From Microcaldota archaeon (lineage in GTDB: Archaea > Micrarchaeota > Micrarchaeia > Micrarchaeales > Micrarchaeaceae), in assembly GCA_021791535.1 (NCBI GenBank), contig JAJYWI010000010.1:1-41506 (forward strand): a stretch of DNA of 41,506 nucleotides. The letters run 5' to 3'. A program made the translations under genes and the position numbers. The notes under the pieces are model-generated. The model searched no databases. It was given only the letters and a program-made list of their open reading frames with translations, and had not been told where the DNA came from. Position 1 is the stretch's first letter. Each line of letters opens with the position of its first letter. Positions 1 to 7,798 of the stretch are shown piece after piece.

Positions 1-684
1 GACGATGTCACCGACGTAGACTTTTCTAAAAGGCCATTCAAGGTGAAAACGGCAGGCAAGGAGTACGAGGCGCAAACCGTCATAGTTGCAACAGGTGCAA
101 GTTCTAGGATGCTTGGCATGCCTTCAGAGGCGAAGTTCATAGGTCACGGAGTGAGCACATGCGCAACCTGCGACTCCCCATTCTATAAGAACAAGGACAT
201 CGTAGTGATCGGGGGCGGGGACACTGCGATGGAGGACGCGCTGTTCTCCACCCGCTTCTGCAAGAGTGTTACGATAGTGCACAGGCGTGATGCATTCCGT
301 GCTAGCAAGATAATGCAGGACAAGCTCATGAGCAACCCAAAGATAAAGGTGATATGGAACAGCGAGGTCATCGAGATACTTGGAGACAATGCGGTAAGAA
401 GCATAAAGCTCAAAGATAATACCGGCAAAGTTACCGAGATGCCGATAGACGGAGTATTCCTTGCAATAGGCCATGTACCAGCGACAGGATTCCTGAAGGG
501 GAAGCTCAAGCTCGACGACCAGGGCTACATAGTGACAAAGGAAGAGGTACTCACCGATATAGACGGCGTGTACGTCGCAGGCGACAATGCAGACAGGTTC
601 TACAGGCAGGCGGGCACAGCATCATCTTCAGGCATAAAGGCGGCCCTGCGCGTCAGGGAATACTTCCAGAAGATGCAGAAATGA
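1..684 (+). CDS. trxB: Thioredoxin reductase (C-terminal part, 5' truncated by window edge)
   Basis: The open frame runs in from base 1 (Asp-Asp-Val-Thr...), so the gene starts outside the window; the GTG at 43 is internal. The product is an NADPH- and FAD-dependent thioredoxin reductase that keeps cytoplasmic thioredoxin-like proteins reduced. The redox-active CATC motif is at nt 160-171, followed by the NADPH-binding GGGDTAMEDA stretch and a HRR motif. The C-terminal FAD-binding block has the TDIDGVYVAGD signature and a QAGTASSSG tail. The missing part would be the N-terminal FAD-binding GxGxxG region. The gene converges on the polymerase gene with no spacer. A peroxiredoxin lies about 5 kb away and may be a downstream client (inference). 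Confidence 0.95.
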   Translation, partial: DDVTDVDFSKRPFKVKTAGKEYEAQTVIVATGASSRMLGMPSEAKFIGHGVSTCATCDSPFYKNKDIVVIGGGDTAMEDALFSTRFCKSVTIVHRRDAFRASKIMQDKLMSNPKIKVIWNSEVIEILGDNAVRSIKLKDNTGKVTEMPIDGVFLAIGHVPATGFLKGKLKLDDQGYIVTKEEVLTDIDGVYVAGDNADRFYRQAGTASSSGIKAALRVREYFQKMQK

Positions 685-1737
685 TCAGAAAAGGTTCCTC
701 TGGCCCTTCACGCTTATCAACGATGACACCCTCACGCCGATCTTCCGCACAGGCTTCTCGCCGAAAAGCCCCCTGAACAGCGACATCGCAGTTGTAACGA
801 CCGTTTCCTTCGAGTCGGTGTAGCTATTCAGGCTCCTGCTCTTCAGCCTGTCAGTGAAGTCGAAGTACCTCGCTTTCACGCCTATGCTCTTGAACATCAG
901 CTTCTGCCTCTTCACCTCTGTTATCACCTCGTCCGCCAGCAAGTTCAGCGTGGCCTCTATGTCAGCCACGCTCTTAGCATTCCTCTCCAACGTCCTTTCC
1001 CTGCTTATCGAGATGACGCCGGCGTTCTCCTCTACAGTGCTCTCATCTGTGCCGTTCGCTATAAGGAATAGCTCCCTGCCGAACGAGCCTAGCGCATCTA
1101 TGAGCACCATAGGGTCGATTTTGGCAAGATCCCCTATCTTCCTCACCTTCAGCGCGGCAAGCTTCTCTGCCGTCTTCTTCCCAACACCTGGTATCGATTC
1201 GACATCCTTGCCCTTCAGGAAGTCTTTTATGCCATTTGCTTCAACAGCTTCCATGCCGTCTGGCTTTGCGCTGTCGCAAACCATTTTTGCGATCACTTTG
1301 CCTGTGCTTATCCCAACTGTGCAAGGCAATCCCAAATCCCTCTTTATCCGCTCTTTTATCTTCCTGCCCTCCTCCAAAGCTTCGGCGTACCCGCCGGCCT
1401 CTATCTCAAGCGCAGCCTCGTCTATGCTGTCCACCTCCATTCTTTTCGCGTAGCCGGAGAGAAGCTCCATTATCCTCTTCGATACCTCCTCATAATACGC
1501 GTCGTCCGGCGGGCTGTACTGCAGCTCCTTGCACAGCTTGAATGCGTCCATTGTTGGCATCGCGCTGTGTATACCGAACTTCCTCGCATCGTAGTTAGCT
1601 GCCTGCACAACCCCGCGCAGCTTGTCCTTCTCGCTGCCTGTGCCGACTATGAGAGGCTTTCCTTTCAGCTCGGGGTGCCTGGCCTCCTCGCAAGCCGCAA
1701 AGAAGTAATCCATGTCAACATAAAGAATGAGCATCAT
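685..1737 (-). CDS. dinB: Y-family DNA polymerase (DinB/Dpo4-type, translesion)
   Basis: Translesion DNA polymerase of about 350 residues, the usual size for the Dpo4/DinB family. The N-terminal palm has the metal-binding LYVDMDYFFA motif (Asp8), and the second catalytic motif DSIDEAALE lies near residue 105. A helix-hairpin-helix segment with IPGVGKKTAEKL and the little-finger domain follow. The protein ends in KGQRNLF, a short glutamine/leucine/phenylalanine tail resembling a PCNA-interacting peptide. The frame opens at a GTG at 1752, but two tandem ATGs at 1737 and 1734 sit directly before the conserved start, so 1737 is used. It is divergent from the MEMO gene and converges with trxB. Confidence 0.95.
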   Translation of the reverse strand: MMLILYVDMDYFFAACEEARHPELKGKPLIVGTGSEKDKLRGVVQAANYDARKFGIHSAMPTMDAFKLCKELQYSPPDDAYYEEVSKRIMELLSGYAKRMEVDSIDEAALEIEAGGYAEALEEGRKIKERIKRDLGLPCTVGISTGKVIAKMVCDSAKPDGMEAVEANGIKDFLKGKDVESIPGVGKKTAEKLAALKVRKIGDLAKIDPMVLIDALGSFGRELFLIANGTDESTVEENAGVISISRERTLERNAKSVADIEATLNLLADEVITEVKRQKLMFKSIGVKARYFDFTDRLKSRSLNSYTDSKETVVTTAMSLFRGLFGEKPVRKIGVRVSSLISVKGQRNLF

Positions 1738-1768
1738 TGGACCCACTCTCACAATAAGCCATCGAAAT

Positions 1769-1796
1769 GTTATAAGGTTTTTGATTGATATATAAG
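1769..1796. promoter_or_regulatory. Probable TATA elements between the divergent dinB and MEMO genes
   Basis: Two TATA-like elements, TATAAGG at 1771 and ATATATAAG ending at 1796, lie in the short divergent gap. The first is about 30 bases before the MEMO ATG at 1804, which would give a nearly leaderless transcript. Read on the minus strand, the same element could serve dinB. This rests on spacing only. Confidence 0.4.
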
Positions 1797-1803
1797 CGAT
1801 GGA

Positions 1804-2628
1804 ATGAGGGAGCCTGCTGTATCAGGAACGTTCTACCCTCCTGGCAAGGACGAGCTCGCCAACATGATAGACGGCTTCATCAAGGAGGCAAGGCTATCGC
1901 AGGATGTCGAGAATGCGGTCTCGTATGTCGCGCCCCATGCCGGTTACGTGTACTCCGGGAGGACCGCCGCCTATGCGTTCTCAGCCATGCAAAGCAAGAA
2001 GGGCATAGAGAGCATCGAGAGCTTCGTTGTCATAGGGCCGAACCATACAGGTCACGGCAAACCTATGGCGGTATCAATGCAAGACTGGAAGATACCGCTT
2101 GGAGTGATGCAGAACGACAAGGAGCTCTCCAGCCTCATCGCAAAAGCGGACGGCATTGACAGGGACGAGGAGGCCCACAGGGATGAGCACTCAGTCGAGG
2201 TGCAGCTTCCGTTCATCAAGCAGCTTTTCCCAGATGCGAAATGCTGCTTCATCTGCATGGGCAACCAGAGCATAGAGGCCGCCCACGCGCTTTCCGATGC
2301 GGTAGCCGATGCGGTGAAGAGGCTGGGCAGGAAGGCGATAGTGCTTGCAAGTTCCGACTTCAACCACTACGAATCTAGGGCTGTTGCGCAAAGGAAGGAC
2401 CGCCCGCTCTTCGAACTGCTCGAGAAGATGGACGTTGAAGGGTTCTACAGAAGAAAAGGCGAGCAGAACGAGAGCGCATGCGGGTACGGGCCTATATCAA
2501 CTGCGCTGCTGTACGCCAAGAAAGTCCATAATGCCAGCAAAGGGGTTCTTCTTCACAATTCTGATTCCGGGGACGAGACCGGGGATACAGAAAACGTGGT
2601 GGATTACGCGTCGCTGTGCTTCCTGTAG
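1804..2628 (+). CDS. MEMO-family protein (COG1355-type)
   Basis: Full-length (274 aa) MEMO-family protein; the fold is related to extradiol dioxygenases but its archaeal function is unsettled. Conserved blocks are visible in order: REPAVSGTFYP at the N-terminus, the histidine motif APHAGYVYSG, VVIGPNHTGHG, DEEAHRDEHSVEVQLPF and SSDFNHYES, then a late Cys in ESACGYGP. These match the positions of the metal-site residues known for the family. The ATG at 1804 opens directly on the conserved N-terminus. The gene stands alone, divergent from dinB and convergent with the cysN-like gene four bases downstream. Confidence 0.9.
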   Translation: MREPAVSGTFYPPGKDELANMIDGFIKEARLSQDVENAVSYVAPHAGYVYSGRTAAYAFSAMQSKKGIESIESFVVIGPNHTGHGKPMAVSMQDWKIPLGVMQNDKELSSLIAKADGIDRDEEAHRDEHSVEVQLPFIKQLFPDAKCCFICMGNQSIEAAHALSDAVADAVKRLGRKAIVLASSDFNHYESRAVAQRKDRPLFELLEKMDVEGFYRRKGEQNESACGYGPISTALLYAKKVHNASKGVLLHNSDSGDETGDTENVVDYASLCFL

Positions 2629-2632
2629 TACC

Positions 2633-3853
2633 TTATTTGACTATCCCTATGCCTGCGAACTCCTTCCCCGAATAGAGGACAAACCTGCCAAGCTCCCTTG
2701 TCTCTGCGAAGCTCTCTGCAGGTATCTTCTTCACGAGCTCCAGTTCGGCATCTATAGCGTTAAGCGCCTTGACTCTCTTATTGCCTATCGGCTCCCCTGT
2801 TGTGGTGTCTATCTGAGAGGCCATCTTGATCGAGCTACACTCAACTTCCATCCCATTGAAACGTATGCTAAGCCTTCCGTTCAGCCTGCCTGTGACAAAT
2901 ATTCTTGCATTTATCCTCGCTCTTGCTATAGGGCAATACGATTCCCCGCATATTATTGCCCCCCTTGGGTCTTTGTTCACCTCCTTGTCAAGCTCAAGCG
3001 CCACGCTTTCGCCCACCCTCGCGCTTTTTACCCGCTTCCCCTTGACTATGATGCCCTTTACAGATACATTTACGTTCAGCGGCACTATGCACGTGCCCTT
3101 CTCGCCTACCTTTATATGGCCCCTTACTATCCTGCCTGCCACCAGGTCCTTTCTGTCGTTGAGGAGCCCCTGGAGCGTTATCCTGAGCGCGCCGTCGTCC
3201 TTTGCGCCCTTATGCTTTGAATTCTCGTACAGCAGCTCAAGCAAATGCCTCCCTCTGTACCACCGCATATTCCCGCTCCTTTTAACAAGGTTGTCCCCTA
3301 TGTATGCCGACACAGGCACAAACGATACATTGCTTCTATCAAATCCTATCTTGGTTATGAAATCCATAAGCTCTTCTTTTATAGATTCAAAAGGCTCTCT
3401 CAAGTATCCAACGGTATCCATTTTGTTTACAGCGACTACAAGATAATCTATGCCCATCATCTTCGCTATGAAGAGGTGCCTCTTTGTCTGATCGTTTATG
3501 CCTTCGCTCTTCTTAGCAGATACAAGGAGCAATGCTATCTCGCCATAAGACGCACCGCTTATCATATTCTTTATAAGTTCCTCGTGTCCAGGTACGTCTA
3601 TGAGTGCAAATGCAATGTCCTTGTACTTGATTTCCCCCCTCGTAGTATCATAAGTCATACCTCCCTCTCTTTCTTCAGAAAAGCTGTCCAGTATAAATGC
3701 TGGTTCAAACTGCTTATGTAGTTTTTTGCTGTAGTGTTCGGCTTCTTTCATTCTGACCTGTGTTGCTGCTCCTGTTTTTATTAGCAAGTTTCCGATTAAA
3801 GTCGATTTCCCATGGTCTTTATGCCCTAATAATGCAATATTAACTACTTTCAA
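2633..3853 (-). CDS. cysN: CysN-like GTPase (ATP sulfurylase large subunit, EF-1alpha/EF-Tu superfamily)
   Basis: Translation-factor-type GTPase of about 406 aa. It has the P-loop GHKDHGKST near residue 10, a switch-I-like DTTRGEI segment, DVPGHE (G3) and NKMD (G4), followed by two beta-barrel domains. On sequence alone it could be an EF-1alpha/SelB-like factor. Its operon partner is a CysD-like subunit, so a GTPase subunit of ATP sulfurylase, which forms adenylyl sulfate, is the best reading. The start is a TTG at 3853 preceded by GGTGA with a four-base spacer, the same layout as other genes here. A NUMOD3-type fragment separates it from cysD. Confidence 0.75.
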   Translation of the reverse strand: MKVVNIALLGHKDHGKSTLIGNLLIKTGAATQVRMKEAEHYSKKLHKQFEPAFILDSFSEEREGGMTYDTTRGEIKYKDIAFALIDVPGHEELIKNMISGASYGEIALLLVSAKKSEGINDQTKRHLFIAKMMGIDYLVVAVNKMDTVGYLREPFESIKEELMDFITKIGFDRSNVSFVPVSAYIGDNLVKRSGNMRWYRGRHLLELLYENSKHKGAKDDGALRITLQGLLNDRKDLVAGRIVRGHIKVGEKGTCIVPLNVNVSVKGIIVKGKRVKSARVGESVALELDKEVNKDPRGAIICGESYCPIARARINARIFVTGRLNGRLSIRFNGMEVECSSIKMASQIDTTTGEPIGNKRVKALNAIDAELELVKKIPAESFAETRELGRFVLYSGKEFAGIGIVK

Positions 3854-3857
3854 ATGC

Positions 3858-4100
3858 TCACCATCTTAAATTCAACTTTAAAAACTGAGAGGTAACAAAA
3901 GCGCATTTTTTAACATCCTCCTCAGAGTGACGTTTACCTATGTGTGATGCTACTATCAATTTTCTTTGTTTCCGAGTCCACTTATGGCCATAAAAAGGAT
4001 TGTTTTTTCCTTTAACATTTCTACGGCGCAACTTTATTTTTCTTTTAGTCTCTTCAGAGTGATGCAACAAGTAATGAGGGCGCCCCGTTTTGAATACCAC
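3858..4100 (-). CDS. NUMOD3-motif small protein, probable homing-endonuclease remnant
   Basis: About 80 residues, very basic, from a GTG at 4100. It contains two or three copies of the NUMOD3-type DNA-binding motif: HSEETKRKIKLRR, then GKNNPFYGHKWTRKQRK, then GKRHSEEDVKK. NUMOD3 repeats normally form the DNA-binding tail of GIY-YIG or HNH homing endonucleases, but no catalytic domain is visible, so this looks like the surviving tail of such an enzyme. It sits between the cysD-like and cysN-like genes on the same strand, and the DNA is more AT-rich than its neighbours, which fits insertion. It may or may not be translated. Confidence 0.55.
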   Translation of the reverse strand: MVFKTGRPHYLLHHSEETKRKIKLRRRNVKGKNNPFYGHKWTRKQRKLIVASHIGKRHSEEDVKKCAFVTSQFLKLNLRW

Positions 4101-4110
4101 TAAATGTCAC

Positions 4111-4899
4111 CTACATGTAACCAAGCGATCTGAGCCGGGACATTACGTATTCACTTTCTTTGTCCATGCTCCTACCAGAACGCTCTTCAATTTTGGTTGT
4201 TTCAAGCTCTTTTATTATATCAGTAACGTTTTTCGCGCTGGATTTAACAGGAACCGTGCAGTTTGAACAGCCCAAACTCCTATACCTAAAGCCGTTCCTC
4301 GAGAAGTAAAGTGGATTAACTGGTATTTTTTCCTCTTTTATGTAACTCCATACGTCAATTTCATTCCAATCCAACAATGGATGTATTCTGATATGGCCTC
4401 CTTCGTCTAGCTTGGAAGAATAATCATCCCACAGTTCTGCAGGCTGGTCTTTATATTTCCATTCGAAATTCTTGGTCCGCGGGCTCGCATATCTCTCCTT
4501 GCTTCGAATGCCATGTTCGTCTCTTCTTATTGATACTATCAGCGCATCGAAGCCGTATTGTTTCATTACTCTCTTCAATGTGTCTGGTTTGTTCTGGCCA
4601 CAACATGCCGATCCTATAGAATCCGGTTTTATATCACTGTATGCAACTATCAGATTAAGTTTCCACTTCTTTGTTAAGTATTCTCTAAAAGTATATGTTT
4701 CTGGAAAATCTATCCTATTGTCTATATGGATGACTGGGAATGGAACTTCCCCAAGAAATGCCTTTCTCGCTAATGCAAGCATAGTTGTTGAATCTTTACC
4801 CATTGACCACAGGGCAGCCACATTCTTGAACTTCTGTTTTGCCTCTCTGAGTATAAAAATGCTCTTCTCTTCTAGGACTTTTGTATCTTGCTTAATCAT
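4111..4899 (-). CDS. cysD: CysD-like PP-loop protein (ATP sulfurylase small subunit)
   Basis: PAPS-reductase/CysD-family adenylyltransferase of about 262 aa. The PP-loop reads SMGKDST (SGGKDS in most relatives), followed by LARKAFLGEVPFPVIHID, which matches CysD closely. Further CysD blocks are RRDEHGIRSKERY, IRIHPLLDWNEIDVWSYI, IPVNPLYFSRNG, a SLGCSNCT segment and the C-terminal ERSGR..D..SEYVM motif. It is slightly shorter than bacterial CysD (about 300 aa). The ATG at 4899 overlaps the upstream stop as ATGA, so it is probably translationally coupled; a GTG at 4908 is the alternative. With the CysN-like GTPase it would activate sulfate as APS. No PAPS reductase is visible here. Confidence 0.85.
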   Translation of the reverse strand: MIKQDTKVLEEKSIFILREAKQKFKNVAALWSMGKDSTTMLALARKAFLGEVPFPVIHIDNRIDFPETYTFREYLTKKWKLNLIVAYSDIKPDSIGSACCGQNKPDTLKRVMKQYGFDALIVSIRRDEHGIRSKERYASPRTKNFEWKYKDQPAELWDDYSSKLDEGGHIRIHPLLDWNEIDVWSYIKEEKIPVNPLYFSRNGFRYRSLGCSNCTVPVKSSAKNVTDIIKELETTKIEERSGRSMDKESEYVMSRLRSLGYM

Positions 4900-5204
4900 G
4901 TTACCCACTCCTTGTAATCCTTGTTGGTGTTAAGCAGCTCCTTGAAGTAAATCGTCGCTCCCTGTATGCCCTTCTTGGTCTTCATTATCACAGGGATCCT
5001 GAACATCGGGACATACCTTGGGTCGTATATTATGACATAAGCGGCATAAAGGTCGTCCTTTTTCCTGAGCTTTCTCGGGTAGAACACCTTGTAGTACTTC
5101 GCCTTGGTCTTCAGCAGGTACCTCCTGAAGGCCTCCCAGCGCTTCTCGTCAGGATTGGCTCTAAGGTCCGTTACCACCTTGTTCTCCTTGTTTATTTTCA
5201 CCAT
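4896..5204 (-). CDS. Conserved-looking hypothetical protein, first gene of the cysDN-like operon
   Basis: 102-aa basic soluble protein with a RRYLLKTKAKYYKVFYPRK segment and a YVIIYDPRYVPMFRIPVI strand-rich core; I do not recognise the family. The ATG is at 5204 and its TGA overlaps the cysD start (ATGA), so it is co-translated with the sulfurylase genes. Its position suggests a role linked to them or autogenous control, but nothing in the sequence proves this. Confidence 0.7.
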   Translation of the reverse strand: MVKINKENKVVTDLRANPDEKRWEAFRRYLLKTKAKYYKVFYPRKLRKKDDLYAAYVIIYDPRYVPMFRIPVIMKTKKGIQGATIYFKELLNTNKDYKEWVT

Positions 5205-5214
5205 CTAATCAGCA

Positions 5215-5246
5215 ACTATGTATAGTTAATTACTATGTATAATTAA
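5215..5246. promoter_or_regulatory. Two direct repeats ACTATGTATARTTAA, candidate RHH operator
   Basis: ACTATGTATAGTTAA (5215-5229) is repeated as ACTATGTATAATTAA (5232-5246), 17 bases apart. The first copy contains the dyad ACTAT-GT-ATAGT. The repeats sit between the divergent cysDN-like operon and a ribbon-helix-helix gene and overlap TATA-like sequence, a normal place for a repressor operator. Confidence 0.5.
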
Positions 5247-5282
5247 ATATAAGAACCTTTCTATCGAAACTATTATGGTTAA

Positions 5283-5507
5283 GTGAGGGTCAAGAGAGAG
5301 AGCAAGATTACTTTCACGTCCGTATCCATACCTACGGCGCTGTTCAAGAAAACGGAGAAGCACATCGAGAATACTGGCTTCCCATCGGTGTCGAGCTATG
5401 TCGCCTTCCTGCTCAGGATGGTGCTGAGCGACAGGAAGAGCTCCGACACATCCAACTACGAGACGGAGATGATAAAGAGGAAGCTGAAGGAGCTAGGCTA
5501 CGTCTAG
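5283..5507 (+). CDS. Ribbon-helix-helix (CopG-like) DNA-binding protein
   Basis: 74-aa protein with a ribbon-helix-helix layout: a basic strand KITFTSVSIPTALFKKTEK, a helix, a turn at GFPSVSSY and a second helix VAFLLRMVLSDRK. Such proteins bind short repeated operators as dimers. The start must be the GTG at 5283, because the nearby ATG at 5275 runs straight into TGA. It is divergent from the cysDN-like operon, and paired direct repeats lie in the gap, so it may regulate that operon and itself (inference). Its stop overlaps the end of the convergent peroxiredoxin gene by three bases. Confidence 0.7.
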   Translation: MRVKRESKITFTSVSIPTALFKKTEKHIENTGFPSVSSYVAFLLRMVLSDRKSSDTSNYETEMIKRKLKELGYV

Positions 5508-5953
5508 CTGTTCCTTATGTAGTCCATAACTATGCTGGCGTCCTTCATAGGGTCTACCTTCCTGAATATTTTTTCCACCTTCCCGCCTTTAATCAGATAA
5601 GTATTCCTGAGCGTGCCCTTGCCGAATATCCCCCTGTCGCCATACGCGCCGTAGGCCTTGATCACCTTGCTGGTAGGATCCGACAGCAGCAATATCTTGA
5701 GGTTGCAAGTGCTCTTGAACTTCCTGTGCAGCGCAACGTCATCCTTGCTGACCCCGACTACCGTCGCGCCGAGCCTTTTCAGCTTCTGAACGCTGCCGGA
5801 GTACTTCTTTGCCTGTATAGTGCAACCTGGGGTAAGGTCCTTCGGGTAGAAGTAAAGCACAACATACCTGCTCTTGAACTCCTTGAGGCTGTGCGCCTTT
5901 CCGTCAACGCCCCTGAGCCTGAAATCGATAACCTTTGCTCCTTCCTTTATCAT
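5504..5953 (-). CDS. bcp: Peroxiredoxin, Bcp/PrxQ family
   Basis: Thioredoxin-fold peroxidase that reduces peroxides. The peroxidatic cysteine is Cys44 in the FYPKDLTPGCT motif, and the length (149 aa) is typical. The resolving cysteine usual in bacterial Bcp/PrxQ at +5 is replaced by Lys49. The only other Cys is Cys83 in FKSTCNLK, which could act as an alternative resolving residue, or the enzyme may be 1-Cys type. The ATG at 5953 is chosen over a TTG at 5971 because the conserved domain begins directly after it. It could use reducing power supplied by the thioredoxin reductase at the window start (inference). Confidence 0.9.
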   Translation of the reverse strand: MIKEGAKVIDFRLRGVDGKAHSLKEFKSRYVVLYFYPKDLTPGCTIQAKKYSGSVQKLKRLGATVVGVSKDDVALHRKFKSTCNLKILLLSDPTSKVIKAYGAYGDRGIFGKGTLRNTYLIKGGKVEKIFRKVDPMKDASIVMDYIRNS

Positions 5954-6030
5954 GCCACCACGCAAGTGCAACGCATTAGACTTTTATATAGTTGTGTGCA
6001 ATCTAAGATTACTTCGCTTCAAATGATGCC

Positions 6031-6732
6031 ATGGGATTCGACGTAAGGAAACTTTTCAAGAGGAAAGGCGACAAGAAGGTCACCATAACTAGCGTAAACA
6101 TACGGTGGATGGGGCAGATGCACGCTATGGAAGGGTTCGAGGTGGAGACAAACCCTTTCACAATCACCATACCCTTCCAGAACAAGACGCAGCAGGATGC
6201 GCTGCCGTTCGAGGCCCTCAAAGAGAAGCTGAAGGCGCAGGAGAAGGCCCCGATAAGGATAATTGGCATAGAGTCGTCAACCCCTTTCAAGCTTATCTCG
6301 GTTTACCCCAAACTGCCGGTCGATGTGCCAAGCAGCGTGAGGGTTGAGTTCAAGATAACGCTCCAGGCGCCTGATTACACGTACACTGGCCCGGTCACAA
6401 TATCGCTGGGCTCTGAGGAGGCTGGCATGATAAAGGTGCAGATAAACAAGGTGATAGTCACAACCCCTATGAAGAGCGTCGAGATAGAGAATTCAGGTGT
6501 AATACTCAACATGCCAAAGGGAGGGATCTTCAAGAACTCGATACAGATGTACAAGGCGATGAGCTACGGGGAGAGGGTGGACAAGGTGACTTTGGAGAAG
6601 CCGTTCGAGTTCGTCAGCTGCGACCACCAGATACCTTTCACTATAAACGAGCCGAGCAGCTACCTCGTCACTTTCTACATAAAGGCGCCGGATGTCGACT
6701 ATGCCGGCCCTATGGAGATAAAATTAGAGTAG
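6031..6732 (+). CDS. Hypothetical beta-rich protein with two repeated halves
   Basis: 233-aa protein with no signal peptide or membrane segment; family not recognised. It appears to contain two related beta-sandwich units. 'TPFKLISVYPKLPVDVPSSV' leading to 'LQAPDYTYTGPVTISL' resembles 'KPFEFVSCDHQIPFTINEPS' leading to 'KAPDVDYAGPMEIKL' near the C-terminus. The basic N-terminus (DVRKLFKRKGDKK) precedes the first unit. The ATG at 6031 is the only one of three nearby ATGs in this frame. Its stop abuts the stop of convergent rfcS with no spacer. Confidence 0.75.
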   Translation: MGFDVRKLFKRKGDKKVTITSVNIRWMGQMHAMEGFEVETNPFTITIPFQNKTQQDALPFEALKEKLKAQEKAPIRIIGIESSTPFKLISVYPKLPVDVPSSVRVEFKITLQAPDYTYTGPVTISLGSEEAGMIKVQINKVIVTTPMKSVEIENSGVILNMPKGGIFKNSIQMYKAMSYGERVDKVTLEKPFEFVSCDHQIPFTINEPSSYLVTFYIKAPDVDYAGPMEIKLE

Positions 6733-7698
6733 TCACTTTCCCTTTGCTATCAACGCAATCCCGGCGAGCATCGCCTCCAGCTGTATACGCTCGTTCGCGC
6801 CCTCGACTACCCTGAAGTTCGCCTCTCCCAGCTCCACCACTATCTTGAGCTTTGCCCTTTCGTCCACGTTGAGGCCCTGCACCTCCTTGTAGCATTGTGA
6901 GAGTATGTCCTCGGCGCTCATGCCGTGCCCAAGCATGAGGCTGTCGAGCTCCTTCCTAGCGTTCTCAAAGTCTCCGGTAACCGCATACCTGAGCATAGAT
7001 GCGATTTCCTTCGGCCTAGCCCTCGAAGCTATCTCGTAGATTTGGGCCTCTGATATCCTGCCGCCCTGCATCGCAGCGCTCTGCAGGGTGTTGCTTATTT
7101 TCCTTAGGTCGCCATCGCCCACGTATATGAGCGCATTCACCGCCTTCTCATCTATCTGAAGGTTCTCGCCCTTAGCAATCCTCTCTATATACTCCTTCAT
7201 CTCCAGCTCCCCGAGCTGCTTGAACCTGAAGACTACGCATCTGCTCTGTATCGGCTCTATTATCTTGCTTGCATAGTTGGCGCTGAGTATGAAGCGCGTC
7301 ACCTCTGAATACTTCTCCATAGTCCTCCTGAGCGCGTGCTGCGCGTCTGCGGTCAACGCATCAGCCTCGTCAAGGAATATTATCTTGATCGGCACCTTGG
7401 CGAGCGAAATCGTCTTAGCGAACTCCTTCACTGTGCCTCTTATTACGTCTATGCCCCTAGTATCAGACGCGTTGAGCTCGCGGAAAGCGCTCGATATGTC
7501 CTCCCCGTAGAGGTCATGCGCCATGGCGAGGGCGCAGGATGTCTTGCCTATGCCTGCCGTGCCAGCGAATATCATGCTGGGGAAGTTGCCCCTCTTCACG
7601 AACGAGGCTAGCTTCTCCACTACGGCCTTCTGGCCTATAACCTCGGATAGGCTACTTGGCCTGTATTTCTCAGACCATGGGAGATCTAAAGTACTCAT
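6733..7698 (-). CDS. rfcS: Replication factor C small subunit (clamp loader)
   Basis: AAA+ ATPase of 321 aa, the usual size of archaeal RfcS, which with RfcL loads PCNA on DNA. The N-terminal RFC box is LPWSEKYRPSSLSEVIGQ. Walker A is GTAGIGKTS (46-54), Walker B is FLDEADAL (108-115), sensor 1 is ILSANYASKI, and the SRC arginine-finger motif is at 152-154. The C-terminal collar domain is present and there is no intein. The start ATG at 7698 opens on the conserved N-terminus. The upstream gap leads to tRNA-Pro on the other strand. Confidence 0.97.
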   Translation of the reverse strand: MSTLDLPWSEKYRPSSLSEVIGQKAVVEKLASFVKRGNFPSMIFAGTAGIGKTSCALAMAHDLYGEDISSAFRELNASDTRGIDVIRGTVKEFAKTISLAKVPIKIIFLDEADALTADAQHALRRTMEKYSEVTRFILSANYASKIIEPIQSRCVVFRFKQLGELEMKEYIERIAKGENLQIDEKAVNALIYVGDGDLRKISNTLQSAAMQGGRISEAQIYEIASRARPKEIASMLRYAVTGDFENARKELDSLMLGHGMSAEDILSQCYKEVQGLNVDERAKLKIVVELGEANFRVVEGANERIQLEAMLAGIALIAKGK

Positions 7699-7798
7699 TT
7701 TTGACCCTGCAAAACAGATAAAAGCAGTAAGCAGAAACTATACTGCAACAAGGTATTTATTAGCTAGCCTTAAAGTAGTTGATTCCTATACTAACACA

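Noticed and set aside
2345-3220. 291-codon plus-strand frame across the MEMO/cysN junction
   Set aside because: It overlaps two conserved genes in other frames and has no domain.
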